From contig CM077823.1 in assembly GCA_039720395.1 (NCBI GenBank), positions 34,678,371-34,742,370 on the forward strand: a DNA stretch of 64,000 bases, written 5' to 3'. A model generated the notes under the pieces. The model did no database searches. It worked only from the letters and a program-made list of their open reading frames with translations, and was not told the DNA's origin. Below are positions 41,581-54,742 of this stretch, piece by piece. This DNA comes from Liquidambar formosana (taxonomy: Eukaryota; Streptophyta; Magnoliopsida; Saxifragales; Altingiaceae). Position numbers and translations under genes: made by a program. Each line of letters starts with the position of its first letter. Positions within the stretch are counted from its first letter, which is position 1.

Positions 41581-42879
41581 CGATGTTATGATCATTTTTA
41601 AAATGTATATGTAACAGAGTTTATGACCCAATTAATAATATCTCTGTTATAAGTGAATTTGAAAGTCTTCAACAAATTTATATGTTGAATTATTATTGAT
41701 GAAATAAAAGCTAAGGCATCCAATCATTATAAAGTTTTGTTTCTTTTCTTGTTGGCAAGAGGAAATCCACAGTAAGCTTTTAGAGGTACTGAGGACCAAC
41801 AACTCAACAAGATTATTTTATAGATAAAAAGATAATACCCAGTATTATCTTTAAACGAGGGATTAAGAGATGTGAGTTGGATTGTTGGAGGGTCTTTTTT
41901 TTTTTTCTTTTTTCCTCTCAAGATTGGAATTTGTGCCTTATGCACTTGGTAGTATGAGAATCCAACTATTACATCAGACAAAGGTCCCTTAACAAATGTA
42001 GAAAAGGAATATTAAGGTTTTTTTTTTTGGTTATGCCAAACGATTGGTATCCTAGGCCTTACTCCTCCTAAGGTTAAGACCCAGACTAGTCCCTCTTCAA
42101 GCTTGAGCTCGGATTTAGTGCTGGGGTCAAAAAAACCTAGCACTGTGCTGGGTTAAGGGGATTGCGACACCTTGGCGCAGTAAAGCAAGTTAACTGCTTG
42201 GATCAAAATATCAAAAAGCACTCCCATTGAGGTCATTTCAACAACCTTTTTGATTTTTTAATCCAAGCCGTTCATTTGCTTTATTATGCTATGGTGTCTT
42301 GATCCCCTTAACCCAACAAAGTGCTGAGTTTTTTTTAACCCATCACTAAAATAAAAAAATGAGCAAAGCTAATATAAACAAATGTGAATAGAAGTAGGTG
42401 AGAAAAGATCAATACAAGTTCAAATAAGAAGTTTCTTGAATGTTCCCCCACAATTCTCTTCTTGGACTTTTTCCTTAACTATCACTTGATTTTTCTCTTG
42501 GGTTCCTTTTTATTTTTATTTTTTTGTTTTTTAAGCATTGTACAAGTCAATTTTATGGGCAATTTCAATCAAGTACGTTTTCACACCTTCATCTGGTCAG
42601 TGCAGCACTCTGACTAGAGATAGTGACAAAGGAGACCCTGAGTCAACCTCACACTGACCAGCACTATCTAACTAGAGATAGTGATAAAGGAGACCCTGGG
42701 TCGACCTCACTCCTTTTATACTAATTAATTAATCAAAATGACAAATGGATAGCCTTGATTACCTTTCAAAACCTAATTAATATCCCCAAAAAAGGAGCAA
42801 CTCCCAATTCCCAAATATAACAGGGAGTTAGAAAAAACTATATTTACAGAAAACTACATACACAAACATACAAGAAAAC
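41581..42879. other. Spacer C-D with foldback MITE and promoter of copy D
   Basis: Nearly identical to spacer E-F. It contains a foldback element (42,116-42,348) like that at 29,212. The D promoter has a duplicated segment (about 42,602-42,710) carrying two GGAGACCCTG blocks, then TATATTTA at 42,839-42,846. Confidence 0.7.
42116..42348. mobile_element. Foldback MITE (copy 2 of 3)
   Basis: Same hairpin element and same relative position as 29,212-29,443, so it was present before the gene pairs multiplied. Confidence 0.65.
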
Positions 42880-45800
42880 ATGAGCATTGGCACTTCTCTA
42901 TGCTATCTCCTATTTTTCATCTCTCTCATACCCAACTCCTCATCTTCTCAAATATTATTTCAGGTACATACAAGAAATAGTATATATCTATATATCTATG
43001 TTGTGTGTGTTTTTGTGCAACTATTGTTCCTATATGATTAAAAATAAAGGTTTATTTGACAGGGGTTCAACTGGGAATCATGGAAGAAGGAAGGGGGATG
43101 GTACAACTTCTTGAAAAACTCCATTCCTGAACTGGCTACCTCGGGAATTACACATGTTTGGCTTCCTCAACCTGCTCAATCTGTTGGACCTGAAGGTATA
43201 CACTCTGTGAAGTCATCATGTTGCACACATAGAATCTGCCATGAAATTAATGATTGGGTTTCTTTTGTTAAGCTTGAATGAATTTTTTAAATTGAGTAAC
43301 TATAATTGTTTGTAGAGCTTCCTGATCTTAATTATGCTGTAGTAGACACACTTTCTTCTAATTAAGTTGTGTTAGAAATTCAAACTATTTATGGTGTTGT
43401 TGTATCGATTTCGACCTAAGTTTGATGCAATGCAGTCTAGCTGTAGGATCAAATGATCAAATGAGATATATGTAGGCATATATATCGTAAGGGCAATGTT
43501 CTAAATTCTCACATTACATATTAGTCTTGGCCAAAACGCAGAGGTAATGTTGAAGTGGTGAAGTTTCTTTGCAAAATTTTCTTTAAAGCTCTGTTTGGAT
43601 CTTGGAAAGTAGGGGGAAAGGGAAAAGAAAATGCTTAAAGTTACTTTTTTTAAAATCCAAATGTCAGATGGAATTCAAAGTTGGTATTCTTGTTATCTTT
43701 TCATGAGTTGATGCTTCTGAGTTGAAGTGGGCATAATCTTGGCAATTGAGTTGATGTAAAAATATCTCTTTTTTTCTTTTTGCTCTTCATCGGAAAAAAA
43801 AAAACACGTAATTAAGTTTAGATTTATGAGATGATGATAATGATGGTGATCATCACAACAATATTTAAAATCAATTAATATGAAATTCCTGTATGGCTTG
43901 ATCATCACAACATCTTTCATTTGAAATCTTTGCCTTGATTCACATGCTTCAATGTATTTTTTTCACCATCTCTCAAGGGTACATGCCAGGAAGGCTCTAT
44001 GATCTCAATGCGTCGAAATATGGAAACCAAGATGAATTAAAGTCACTGATAAATGCCTTCCATAGCAAGAGGTCTTGGGTTCGAGCCCTTGTGAATGCAG
44101 AAAACTTTCTTGGGAGAGGTCCCCGTTTTTCGGCGCCCGACCGTACCTCGGAGGATTAGTCCTGAGCGAAGCCTAGGGACACCTTGGGAAACAAAAAAAA
44201 ATAAAAATAAAAATAAATGCCTTCCATGGCAAGGGAATCCAATGCATTGCAGACATAGTAATAAACCACAGAACTGCAGAAAGGAAAGATGGGAGAGGAA
44301 TATATGCCATCTTCGAAGGAGGAACTCCAGATAATCGCCTCGACTGGGGGCCATCCTTCATCTGTGGTGATGACACTCAATATGGCGATGGGACAGGAAA
44401 TCCTGATAGTGGAGCCCCATTTGATCCTGCCCCAGACATCGACCACATAAACACAAGGGTCCAGAGAGAGCTGTCAGATTGGATGAATTGGCTAAAAACT
44501 GATATTGGTTTTGATTGATGGCGATTTGACTTTGCTAGGGGATATTCCCCTGCTTTTACCAAGTTATATATGAAAAACACTATGCCAAAAATTGCAGTCG
44601 GAGAAGTTTGGAATTCTCTTGCTTATGGAAGTGATGGAAAGCCAGAGTATGATCAGGATGCTCATCGGCGTGAGCTTGTGAATTGGGTAAAAGCTGCTGG
44701 AGGAGTTGTGACAGCCTTTGATTTTACAACGAAAGGGATCCTTCAAGCTGCAGTCAAAGGGGAGCTAGGGAGGATGAAGGACTCAAATGGACGGGCTCCA
44801 GGTATGATTGGAATGTTGCCAAGAAATGCTGTGACTTTCATTGATAATCATGATACAGGTTCTACACAACAACTTTGGCCTTTCCCATCAGACAAAGTCA
44901 TGCAGGGATATGTTTATATTCTCACTCATCCAGGGATCCCATCAATAGTAATTCCTAATCCCTTGTTCCTTTGTTCCCTTTCTTTTCTTGCTAGATAACT
45001 AATATCATCATATTGTTGATTAAAGCTGTTTAAGTACAGAAGTATATCCAGAAAAGGGTCCTCGAACTCTCTAGTCCTGTGTTTGGAGTGGAGGCTAGGA
45101 TTAACAATTTGTTGACAGAAATTCTTCGACTGTCCGAAATATGGGAGAAGAATTTCATTTTTTTATACAAGAAGTGACTCTCTAGAATATAAATTGACTA
45201 TAAGATCACCATTCATATCATATTGTGCGGCACTTCCATGACACTAGCAAAAGATGAATCAGAGCAGTTTTGAGTTTTTTGGGAAACTTGTCAAGGATAT
45301 GCTTTCTCAAAGTATGGTTGTTGATGCCCAATATGTTGTTGGTTATCTTACTAGGCAACATATAAAAAGAAAGTAGCATTTATATTTTGAGTAAGCATTT
45401 GCTGTTAAGTGTTAATGTTTGAGCTCCTGCTTCCTTGCAAGTCCTTTGAGAAATGGGAAAATACATGGTATATAGAATTAGCAGGTCTTAAGTCCAATGC
45501 TACCCAGGCTTTTGGAGTGTGGGTAAGATTGGACTAGGTTGTGCTAAGACTTAGATGTGGTATATAAAGAGGGTTTCACGCCTCTAAAAGTTGTCTAGAC
45601 TTTTGGGGTATAGCGTGATTGCAAGTCTTCTATACTACTTCAATACCTCTATTCAGTCATACCAATGCATGGTTCTATAACTTTTCTCCCTTTCCATCTT
45701 ACCCATAGCAAAAAATAATTTTAAAAAGGAAAAAAAGAGAAAAGAAGAAGGTCCCATTACCAAATACTGTATTCATGGAAAGGAACTTCTTCTGTCATAG

Positions 45801-46142
45801 TGTCATGTTACTGTTGATTAGTGTATTCTTTTAAAAATATTCCCATATGGTCATGTTTGAACTAATTTGTATCTTATCTTGTGACAGTTTTATGATCACT
45901 TCTTTGACTGGGGTCTGAAAGATGAGATCTCTAGGCTCACTGCAATCAGGGGGAGGAACAAGATCAAACCCTACAGTGCCTTGCGTATTCTAGCATCCGA
46001 TCCGGATCTCTACGTTGCCATGATAGATGAGAAAATCATTGCCAAGATTGGGTCAAGGTATGATGTTGGAAACCTTGTCTCTCCAGGCTTCAAAAGTGCT
46101 ACTTCTGGAAATGATTATGCTGTGTGGGAGAAAAAAATGTAA
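42880..46142 (+). pseudogene. Alpha-amylase D (type 2), broken by a SINE and a stop codon
   Basis: Exons by homology: 42,880-42,963, 43,063-43,195, 43,978-44,947 (including the insert), 45,888-46,142. Exon 3 carries a 145-bp SINE plus a 19-bp target duplication after the codons for INAFH, which ends the frame. Separately, the Gly codon just before the catalytic WRFD is TGA (44,516-44,518). Without the insert exon 3 would have the normal 806 bp, and its later part, exon 4 and all splice sites remain open. Exon 1 encodes the type 2 signal peptide (MSIGTSLCYLL). Confidence 0.92.
44070..44214 (+). mobile_element. SINE insertion in exon 3 of copy D
   Basis: 145 bp, flanked by a 19-bp duplication AAATGCCTTCCATRGCAAG (44,051-44,069 and 44,215-44,233; one mismatch). 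Near its 5' end is GGTTCGAGCCC (44,078-44,088), a good RNA polymerase III B box of tRNA type; the A box is missing, so it is probably 5'-truncated. The 3' end is A-rich (AAATAAAAATAAAAATA). This is the structure expected for LINE-mobilised integration. Confidence 0.85.
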
Positions 46143-49100
46143 TGTTTTATGATCATCTTTGAAATGTATATGTAACAGAGTTTATGATTCAATTAGCAAT
46201 ATCTCTCTTATAAATGATTCTGAAATCTTCAACAAAATTTATAGGTTGAGTCATTATTGATGAAATAAAAGCTAAGACATCCAATCATTATAACAAGTTT
46301 TGTTCCTTTCCTTTTTGATAAGAGGAAATCCACAGTAAGCTTTTAGAGGTAGACCCCAAATTGAATTTGATTAAAATTAAACCTTATAAAGATACCGAAA
46401 AAGTTCACTCACTTTTTTTACCGACTGATGAGATGATGGTAAATTAAGAATCAATCGAAAGATTTGAGTCTTTCTGTTGGTTAATTTTGAAGTAATGATT
46501 GTGAAAGCTATGTTATTCAGAGTGACTCTTTTATATAACCATGATACGGCGACGTGGTACCACAAGCCAATAGAAGTGAAGCAAAGTAGGATTGTAGGGT
46601 TAAAAAATAGTGTCCTACTCCCATTGACTTATGATACCTCATCAGTCGTATCATACTATCATAGTTACATATAAGTTTTTCTTACAAATTTAACGGGTAT
46701 ATCTAGCAGCATTTCTATGAATTAGGTAATTGACATTGATGTCCAGCTCACTATTGGTAGTCATTCCACGCCTCCAAAAGGTGTAGCCCTCATCTTTGCA
46801 TCAAAAGTCTTATGTCTCTTTTAATTCATTCCACATGTTAATCATTGTTTATGAATGGGAAATCCAATGTTAGTGGGATCCATTTGGACCTTTCTTATCT
46901 TACATAAATAGCTCTACTGGGCTTAGCCAAAAAATAATAATAATAATAATAAGAAAAAAGGAAAAAAATATGTATATATATATATATATATATATAGATG
47001 GCTTTGCTGGACTGCAAAACCAAGACTCGTTGGTGGCCTACTGTCCGTGCTAGGTTGATTTTGATTTTTACCTGTCTTGGTCTAAATAACATAGGCTCGA
47101 CCCATCAAGGCTTTTTAATTTTTTCTTTCTTTTTTTTTTTTTTGGGGATACAATTAGAGGGAATCCAACCCTAATTTATCATAATCCTATCATTTTCCTC
47201 ACCTTCCTTGATATCCTAATGGCTTCATCAAGGGTTTAATTTCTTTTGTGCCCTTCTCATCTTGAATCCCAACATTCAATTCTATTGGGCCAACCATACT
47301 AGAAAGCTCCCTAGGTAATTGACATTAATTCTTCAATTTGTTTTATTTAAGAACCTGTCTTGCAAAATCAATTTGTTTTATTTTATAAACTACACGAATG
47401 AATTTTTTACACTCAAATTTCGCAATACATTTAGACACCTCATTTGGAGTGAAATTCATCCAACTAATTGGAACATGCTGAATTTTGACATTTAAAAAAA
47501 AAAAAAACTGAAACAAAAAAACTAAACTAGAAGTCAAAAATCACTAAATTGTATGTCCTACACAAAATAAATAGACGAAATATAGTAGAATTTTAAATTT
47601 ACCCTGTTGGTCCTTCAATTGTGATAAACAAAAACCAGAGTATAATTTATAAACTTCTTTATGACATTAATTTTACCACAAAAATGCTTTGCTTTTTTTC
47701 TTTGTTGGGGAAGGGGAGACAATTCAAGATTGGCAAATATTTACACCTAGAACTATATTTGAGCACTTTATACACATAACAAAAATCTTAGAATGTTTTG
47801 GAGGCCCTACTTGTTCGGATTCAGATTTGGTGCAGTTGGCTACTTTTACTGCATGGTGTAGTAAACGTAGGATGGATCGATGACACATGGGTAAGGAGGA
47901 GAAATGGAGGGCTATTAGGTGTTGAGCGTCAAATGCATTTCTCGAATTTCAGCCTTCCCTTTCTCCTCCTTTCCATGTGTCATCGATCCTACAGTTACTA
48001 CACCATGCAGTAAATGCACCAAATCCAAATCCCTACCTATCCCCTACCTCCACCCATGGATGAAGCCAACTATTCCCAATCGTGAAAGGAGCAGTCAAAC
48101 ACCATTCATTACTTTCATTATACATTACTCTAAATTTCAATAGTGATGGTTATAAGCTTTTTACCCTCTTTTAATTTTTCGGTTTGGGATAAAAATAACA
48201 AATGATTGGATGTCTCCGAAGAGAACTAAAAATAGGAAAAGATGAAGTTTTATAAATTTCTTGTAACATTAACTTAATCAAAAAATAAATAAATAAATAA
48301 ATCTAATAGTTAGTTAGTCCAAAGAGATAATGAGAAGTTAAACCTCAGACCTTCTTTTGACTTCTTAAGACGTAAATTCTCAGATTTTCTTTCGACTTCT
48401 TGAGACGTAAATCTTAAGAATGAAAAAGTTAAACCTCAGACCCTCTTTCGACTTCTTGAGATGTATATCCTCAGATTTTCTTTCGACTTCTTGAAACATA
48501 AATGTTAAAAATCAATCATCCATCTCTAAAGCTTACTCTCAAAATGCAAATAAACCATGGGGCTAGCTATCTAACCCCCTTAGCTATTTTAGCTAGCCAA
48601 ATCATTTTTTTCCTTCTCTAATGGGTTACCTATTTTAGCTATCGTTATTTCGGCTAGCTACATTTAGCTAGCGAATGTTCGCTAGCTAAACTATTTTTAG
48701 TTAAAAAGGTTACATTTGTCCTCTCCATATGCATCATTCCCTTTTTATCTCTCCACCAATTGATTAAAAAAAGAAAGATTATTAATAAAAATTTGAAATA
48801 GCTCAAATTAAAAAAATGTCACTTGGATAACTAGTTAGCTATTTTAAAAAATGTCATTTTGCTAACTAAAGTAGCAAAAAAAATAGTTAATATCCTTGGA
48901 GATGCTTTTAGTCCTTCCTCAAGCCTATGCATTCGATAAGTGAATAAACAGCGAGTTAGAGAATGAAACTCAAAACTTTCAATTTTTGAAACGTAATCCT
49001 TTGTTATGTCCACCACTCTTGTAGGTTTGTAAGATAATAATAAGAATAATAAAAACAAATGTGAATACAAATAGATGAGAAAAAATATACAAACTCAAAT

Positions 49101-49463
49101 CAGAAGTTTCCTGAAAATTCCCCCACAATTCTCCCCTTGGACTTTTCCTTAACTATCGCTTGATTTTTCTCTTGTTTTTTTTTTATTCCTTGATAGCATT
49201 GTACCAGTCAATTTTGTGGGCTATTGCAGTCAAGTTTTCACAGCTTGATCTTATCAGTGCAGAAATATATAACGAGAGAATAGTCACAAAGGAGACCCTG
49301 GGTCAACTTCACTACTTTTGTAATTTATACTAATTAATTAAAATGACAAATGGATTAGCCTATGTTACCCGGCAAAACCTAATTAATATCCCCAAATATG
49401 ACTGGGAGTTAGAAAAATTATATATACACACACGAAACTACATTTACAAACATACAAGAAAAC
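46143..49463. other. Spacer D-E, partly different from the other long spacers
   Basis: The first ~200 bp (3' UTR) match B and F, but about 46,365-47,215 is unrelated to the matching part of spacers B-C and F-G and includes a (TA)n tract near 46,975. Similarity resumes at TTCATCAAGGGTTTAATTTC (47,224). It lacks the 410-bp foldback and has a fuller small foldback at 47,819-48,030. A TAGCTA-rich repeat lies at about 48,557-48,900. TATA box of E: 49,419-49,426. No gene seen. Confidence 0.65.
47819..48030. mobile_element. Foldback element, full-length hairpin copy
   Basis: The left arm contains GGATCGATGACACATGG and AAGGAGGAGAAA; the right arm holds TTTCTCCTCCTTTCCATG and TGTCATCGATCC in reverse. 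The outer arms are TTTACTGCATGGTGTAGTAA and its inverted partner. Arms are about 95 bp with a small loop. Confidence 0.65.
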
Positions 49464-52400
49464 ATGAGCAGTACCACTTCTCTATGCTATCTCCTATTTT
49501 TCATCTCTCTCATACCCAACTTCACATCTTCTCAAATATTATTTCAGGTACATATAAGAAATAATATATATATATTGTGTTATTCTCCAACTATTGAATT
49601 CTATGTGATTAAAATAAAGGTTTCTTGACAGGGGTTCAACTGGGAATCATGGAAGAAGGAAGGAGGATGGTACAACTTCTTGAAAAACTCCATTCCTGAA
49701 CTGTCCACCTCTGGAGTTACCCATGTTTGGCTTCCTCAACCTGCTCAGTCTGCTGCACCTGAAGGTATAAACCATGTGAAGTCATCCTGTTGTACACCTA
49801 TACTCTGCCTTGAAATGATTGGGTTTCTCTTGTTAATCTTGCATGAATAATATAAACTATAATTGTTTGTAGAGTTTTCTCGATCATCTTAATTCTGTTA
49901 TAGTTAGACACGGTTTCTTCTAATTAAGTTGTATTAGTAATTCAAATTCAGTAACTATAGTTGCTTATGGTGTTATTGTATCTGATTTCTACCTGATTTT
50001 GATGCAATGCAGTCTAGCTGTATGATCAAATGATTATAAGTTTCTGGTGATATATATTTATATGTAGACATGTACATCTATACAGCAATGTTCAAGTGCA
50101 TGACGGCACGCATATGTGTCACTGATAGTGATTGTTCATATTTGTCACACTCTTGCGCGTGATTGTCATGAACAGTCCTCATCAGCGTTGCACCCACTTG
50201 AACATTTCATATCATATAGGTTAAGTATATATAGTAAGTGGTACTTTTCTTTTTCTTTGTTTTTTTTTTCTGTCTCATTATATTTTAGTCTTGGCCAAAA
50301 TGCATTGGAAATGTTAAGTGTTGAAATTTCTTTGCAAAATTTTCTTCAAGGCTCTGTTAGGACCTTAGAAAGTAGGAGGGAAAGGAAAAGAAAATTCTTA
50401 AAATTGATTTAAAATGATTTGCTTTCTTTAGCATTTTCTTTTATGAGTTCCTTTTCTTTCCCTAGTTCTTCTCAAGATCCAAATATAGGCTAAAGGTCAA
50501 AGAAGAAATTTTGAAAATTTGAAGTTTAAGTACTTTGAATGTTCAAAACTTTGAAAGTTCTTGTAATAAAAATAAAATTTAAAAATTTAAAAAATCCATA
50601 ACTTGGTCGCAATTCAAAATGTGTGATTCTTGTTATCTTTTCATTTGTTGCTGCTTATGAAGGGAGTACTTGAGTTCAGATTCAGAGATGATGGTGATCA
50701 TTGCAACAATAATTTAAAAATGGGGACTTTGGCTACAAGTCCACAAAGTTGGACTTGTGCAGCCGTAAGTTCATCATAAAATGTTATGTAGCCAAAGGTT
50801 CCCCTTAAATATTTTCAAACAATATTACCCTTTTAAAAACGTCCCTCTTATAAAGTTACATATAATCAATATAACTATTTTTTTTAATGCATAATTTTAT
50901 ATTCATCATGGGTCTTTTTACTAATTTTCCAAAAAAAACAAAAAAAAAAAAATCAATTAAATCTGAGCAAACATCTACTTGTAACTAAAGTATATACTAA
51001 ACTTACAGAAAAAAAGTTACATGAAAACAATTACTTTTAAGTTAATTGTGACTTAATTTTAGTCACAAAATATTTAAATTTTACAATTTTTTAGTTTCAA
51101 ACAAATTAATTTAACTGATTCAATAGTTGCATCTAATAAATTTAATAATTTTGTTTGGGGAATTGAACCCACATTAAAATAGTTACATGTTCATTTATTT
51201 TAAAACCAATACATGTAAATAAGTAATCAATTTAACTATTTTTTTTGTACATAATTTTATTTTCATCAAGGGTCTTGTTTCGAAAGACTCGACGAATAGA
51301 TTTCAAATATATTAATTTTATTGGAAGTCAATGTGTAGATCAAAAGTTATGTCCTTTTAGAATTTGAAAACAAAAAATAACATTTAAGGGTACACTTGAC
51401 TTTATGCATTTACTACGGTTACAAAAATAAACTCATTTTACTTAAAAGTAAACTTATAGCTACATAAGTTGGTCGCGTAGATCTATGCCTCCATAAGTCG
51501 TACAAAAGTAGACATTTTGCTAATTTCCCCTTTAAAATTAATATGTAATTCCTGTATGCCGTGACAGAGATTACCCATCTTTCATTTGAAATTTTTTCCT
51601 TGATCTCATGCTTCAATGCATTTTTTCCTTTATCTCTCAAGGGTACCTGCCAGGAAGGCTCTATGATCTCAACGCGTCAAGATATGGAAACCAAGATGAA
51701 TTAAAGTCACTGATTAATGCCTTTCATGGCAAGGGAATTCAATGCATTGCAGACATAGTAATAAACCACAGAACTGCAGAAAGGCAAGATGAGAGAGGAA
51801 TATATGCCATCTTTGAAGGAGGAACTCCGGATGATCGCCTCGACTGGGGGCCATCTTTTATCTGCAGTGATGACACTCGATATTCTGATGGCACAGGGAA
51901 TCTTGATAGTGGAGCCCCATATGATCATGCTCCAGACATTGACCACACAAACACACGGGTCCAAAGAGAGCTATCGGACTGGATGAATTGGCTAAAAATG
52001 ATATTGGGTTTGATGGATGGCGATTCGACTTGGTTAGGGGATATTCCCCAGCTTTTACCAAGTTATATATGGAAAATACTATGCCAAAATTTGCAGTAGG
52101 GGAAATTTGGAATTCACTTGCCTATGGGAGTGATGAAAAACCGGTGTACAACCAGGATGGTCATCGGAAGAACCTTGTGGACTGGGTAAAAGCTGCTGGT
52201 GGAGTTGTGACAGCATTTGATTTTACGACTAAAGGGATACTTCAAACTGCGGTCGAAGGGGAGGATGAAAGATTCAAATGGAAGGGCTCCAGGAATGATT
52301 GGGATGTTGCCAGGAAATGCTGTGACTTTCATAGATAATCATGATACACAACAAAATTGGCCATTCCCGTCGGACAAAGTCATGCAGGGATATGTTTATA

Positions 52401-53444
52401 TTCTCACTCATCCAGGGATCCCATCAATAGTAATTCCTAAATCCTCGTTTCTTTTTAGCTTTCTTTTTCTATCTGGATGGTTAATATCATTATATTATTG
52501 ACTAAAGCTGTTTTAAGTACCCAAAAATTATATCCAGAAAAGGGTTCTTGAATCCTCTAGTCCTGTGTTTGGAGTGGAGGATTTATAATTTGTGGACGAC
52601 AAATTCTTCGGCTGCCCAAAACGTAGAACAACTTCATTTGTTGTGCCAGAAGTATCTCTAGAATATAAACTGGCTAAAAGACCACCATTCAAATCACAAT
52701 GTGCAGCACTTGCATAACATTAGTAATAGAAACATCAGAGCACTTGGAGTTTTCGGCAACCTTGTCTAGGATCTGCTTTCTTAAATCACTGGTGTTGATG
52801 CCCAATATGTTGCCCAACACACGTTGGTTATCCTAGTAAGCAAAACATAGAAAAAAGGTAGCATTTATATTTAGATTTTTTTTTTTTTTGATTAAGCAAC
52901 ATTTATTTTTAGAGTAAGCATTAAGTTTTAATGTTTGAACTCCTGCTCCTTTCCAAGTCTATAGTTGTAATGGTTTTGAGAAAAGGAGCAATGCATGCTA
53001 TATGCAATTAGCAGGTCCAACTCCAATCTCCCATCACTATCGCATATCAGCGATGATAAACTCAAACAATGGATCATATTGATAGGAAATTCTTCCGTTA
53101 TGTTACCGTTGATTAGTGTATTCTTAGAAAATCAAATCTGCCCGTAGGTTATACTTGGAACTCATTTGTGTGTTATCATCTTGTGACAGTTTTATAACCA
53201 CTTCTTTGACTGGGGTCTGAAAGACGAGATCTCTAAGCTCACTGCAATCAGAACAAGGAACGGGATCAAACCCAGCAGTGCCTTGCGTATTCTAGCCTCC
53301 GATCCAGATCTCTACGTAGCCATGATAGACGAAAAAATCATTGCCAAGATTGGGTCAAGGTATGAGGTCGGAGACCTTGTCCCTCCAGGCTTCCAAATTG
53401 CTACTTCTGGAAATGATTATGCTGTATGGGAGAAAACAATGTAA
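49464..53444 (+). pseudogene. Alpha-amylase E (type 1), broken by frameshifts
   Basis: Exons by homology: 49,464-49,547, 49,632-49,764, 51,642-52,429, 53,190-53,444. In exon 3 an A is lost from the run at 51,994-51,998 (five where relatives have six). This puts the catalytic GWRFD and VGEIW region out of frame and brings a stop at 52,097-52,099. An 8-bp deletion near 52,262 then restores the frame, and the 9-bp loss of Gly-Ser-Thr after NHDT is shared with C. Other changes include His for Pro in APYDHAPD. Exon 4 is intact. It shares with C and G the large insertion in intron 2. Confidence 0.9.
50720..51531. mobile_element. ~812-bp insertion in intron 2 of copy E
   Basis: Same insert and same TTAAAA-flanked site as 38,858-39,672 in copy C. 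Confidence 0.7.
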
Positions 53445-54742
53445 CGATGTTATGATCATTTTTAAAATGTATATGTAACAGAGTTTATGACCCAATTAAT
53501 AATATCTCTGTTATAAGTGAATTTGAAAGTCTTCAACAAATTTATATGTTGAATTATTATTGATGAAATAAAAGCTAAGGCATCCAATCATTATAAAGTT
53601 TTGTTTCTTTTCTTGTTGGCAAGAGGAAATCCACAGTAAGCTTTTAGAGGTACTGAGGACCAACAACTCAACAAGATTATTTTATAGATAAAAAGATAAT
53701 ACCCAGTATTATCTTTAAACGAGGGATTAAGAGATGTGAGTTGGATTGTTGGAGGGTCTTTTTTTTTTCATTTTTCCTCTCAAGATTGGAATTTGTGCCT
53801 TATGCACTTGGTAGTATGAGAATCCAACTATTACATCAGACAAAGGTCCCTTAACAAATGTAGAAAAGGAATATTAAGGTTTTTTTTTTTGGTTATGCCA
53901 AACGATTGGTATCCTAGGCCTTACTCCTCCTAAGGTTAAGACCCAGACTAGTCCCTCTTCAAGCTTGAGCTCGGATTTAGTGCTGGGGTCAAAAAAACCT
54001 AGCACTGTGTTGGGTTAAGGGGATTGCGACACCTTGGCGCAGTAAAGCAAGTGAATTGTTTGGATCAAAAGATCAAAAAGCACTCCCATTGAGGTCATTT
54101 CAACAACCTTTTTGATTTTTTAATCCAAGCCGTTCATTTGCTTTATTATGCTAAGGTGTCTTGATCCCCTTAACCCAACAAAGTGCTGAGTTTTTTTTAC
54201 CCCATCACTAAAATAAACAAATGAGCAAAGCTAATATAAACAAATATGAATAGAAGTAGGTGAGAAAAGACAATACAAGTTCAAATAAGAAGTTTCTTGA
54301 ATGTTCCCCCACAATTCTCTTCTTGGACTTTTTCCATAACTATCACTTGATTTTTCTCTTGGGTTCCTTTTTATTTTTATTTTTTTGTTTTTTAAGCATT
54401 GTACAAGTCAATTTTATGGGCAATTTCAATCAAGTACGTTTTCACACCTTCATCTGGTCAGTGCAGCACTTTCTGACTAGAGATAGTGACAAAGGAGACC
54501 CTGGGTCAACCTCCCACTGACCAGCACTATCTAACTAGAGATAGTGATAAAGGAGACCCCGGGTCGACCTCACCCCTTTTATACTAATTAATTAATCAAA
54601 ATGACAAATGGATAGCCCTGATTACCCTTCAGAACCTAATTAATATCCCCAAAAAAGGAGCAACTCCCAATTCCCAAATATAACAGGGAGTTAGAAAAAA
54701 CTATATTTACAGAAAACTACATACACAAACATACAAGAAAAC
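53445..54742. other. Spacer E-F with foldback MITE and promoter of copy F
   Basis: Very close to spacer C-D. Foldback element at 53,978-54,210. The F promoter has the duplicated segment with two blocks (GGAGACCCTGGGTCAAC at 54,493-54,509 and a variant at 54,552-54,568), then TATATTTA at 54,702-54,709, 41 bp before the ATG. Confidence 0.7.
53978..54210. mobile_element. Foldback MITE (copy 3 of 3)
   Basis: Same element and position as 29,212-29,443 and 42,116-42,348. Confidence 0.65.

Noticed and set aside
44078..44088. tRNA gene suggested by GGTTCGAGCCC
   Set aside because: There is no cloverleaf or A box; target duplications and an A-rich tail show it is part of a SINE.
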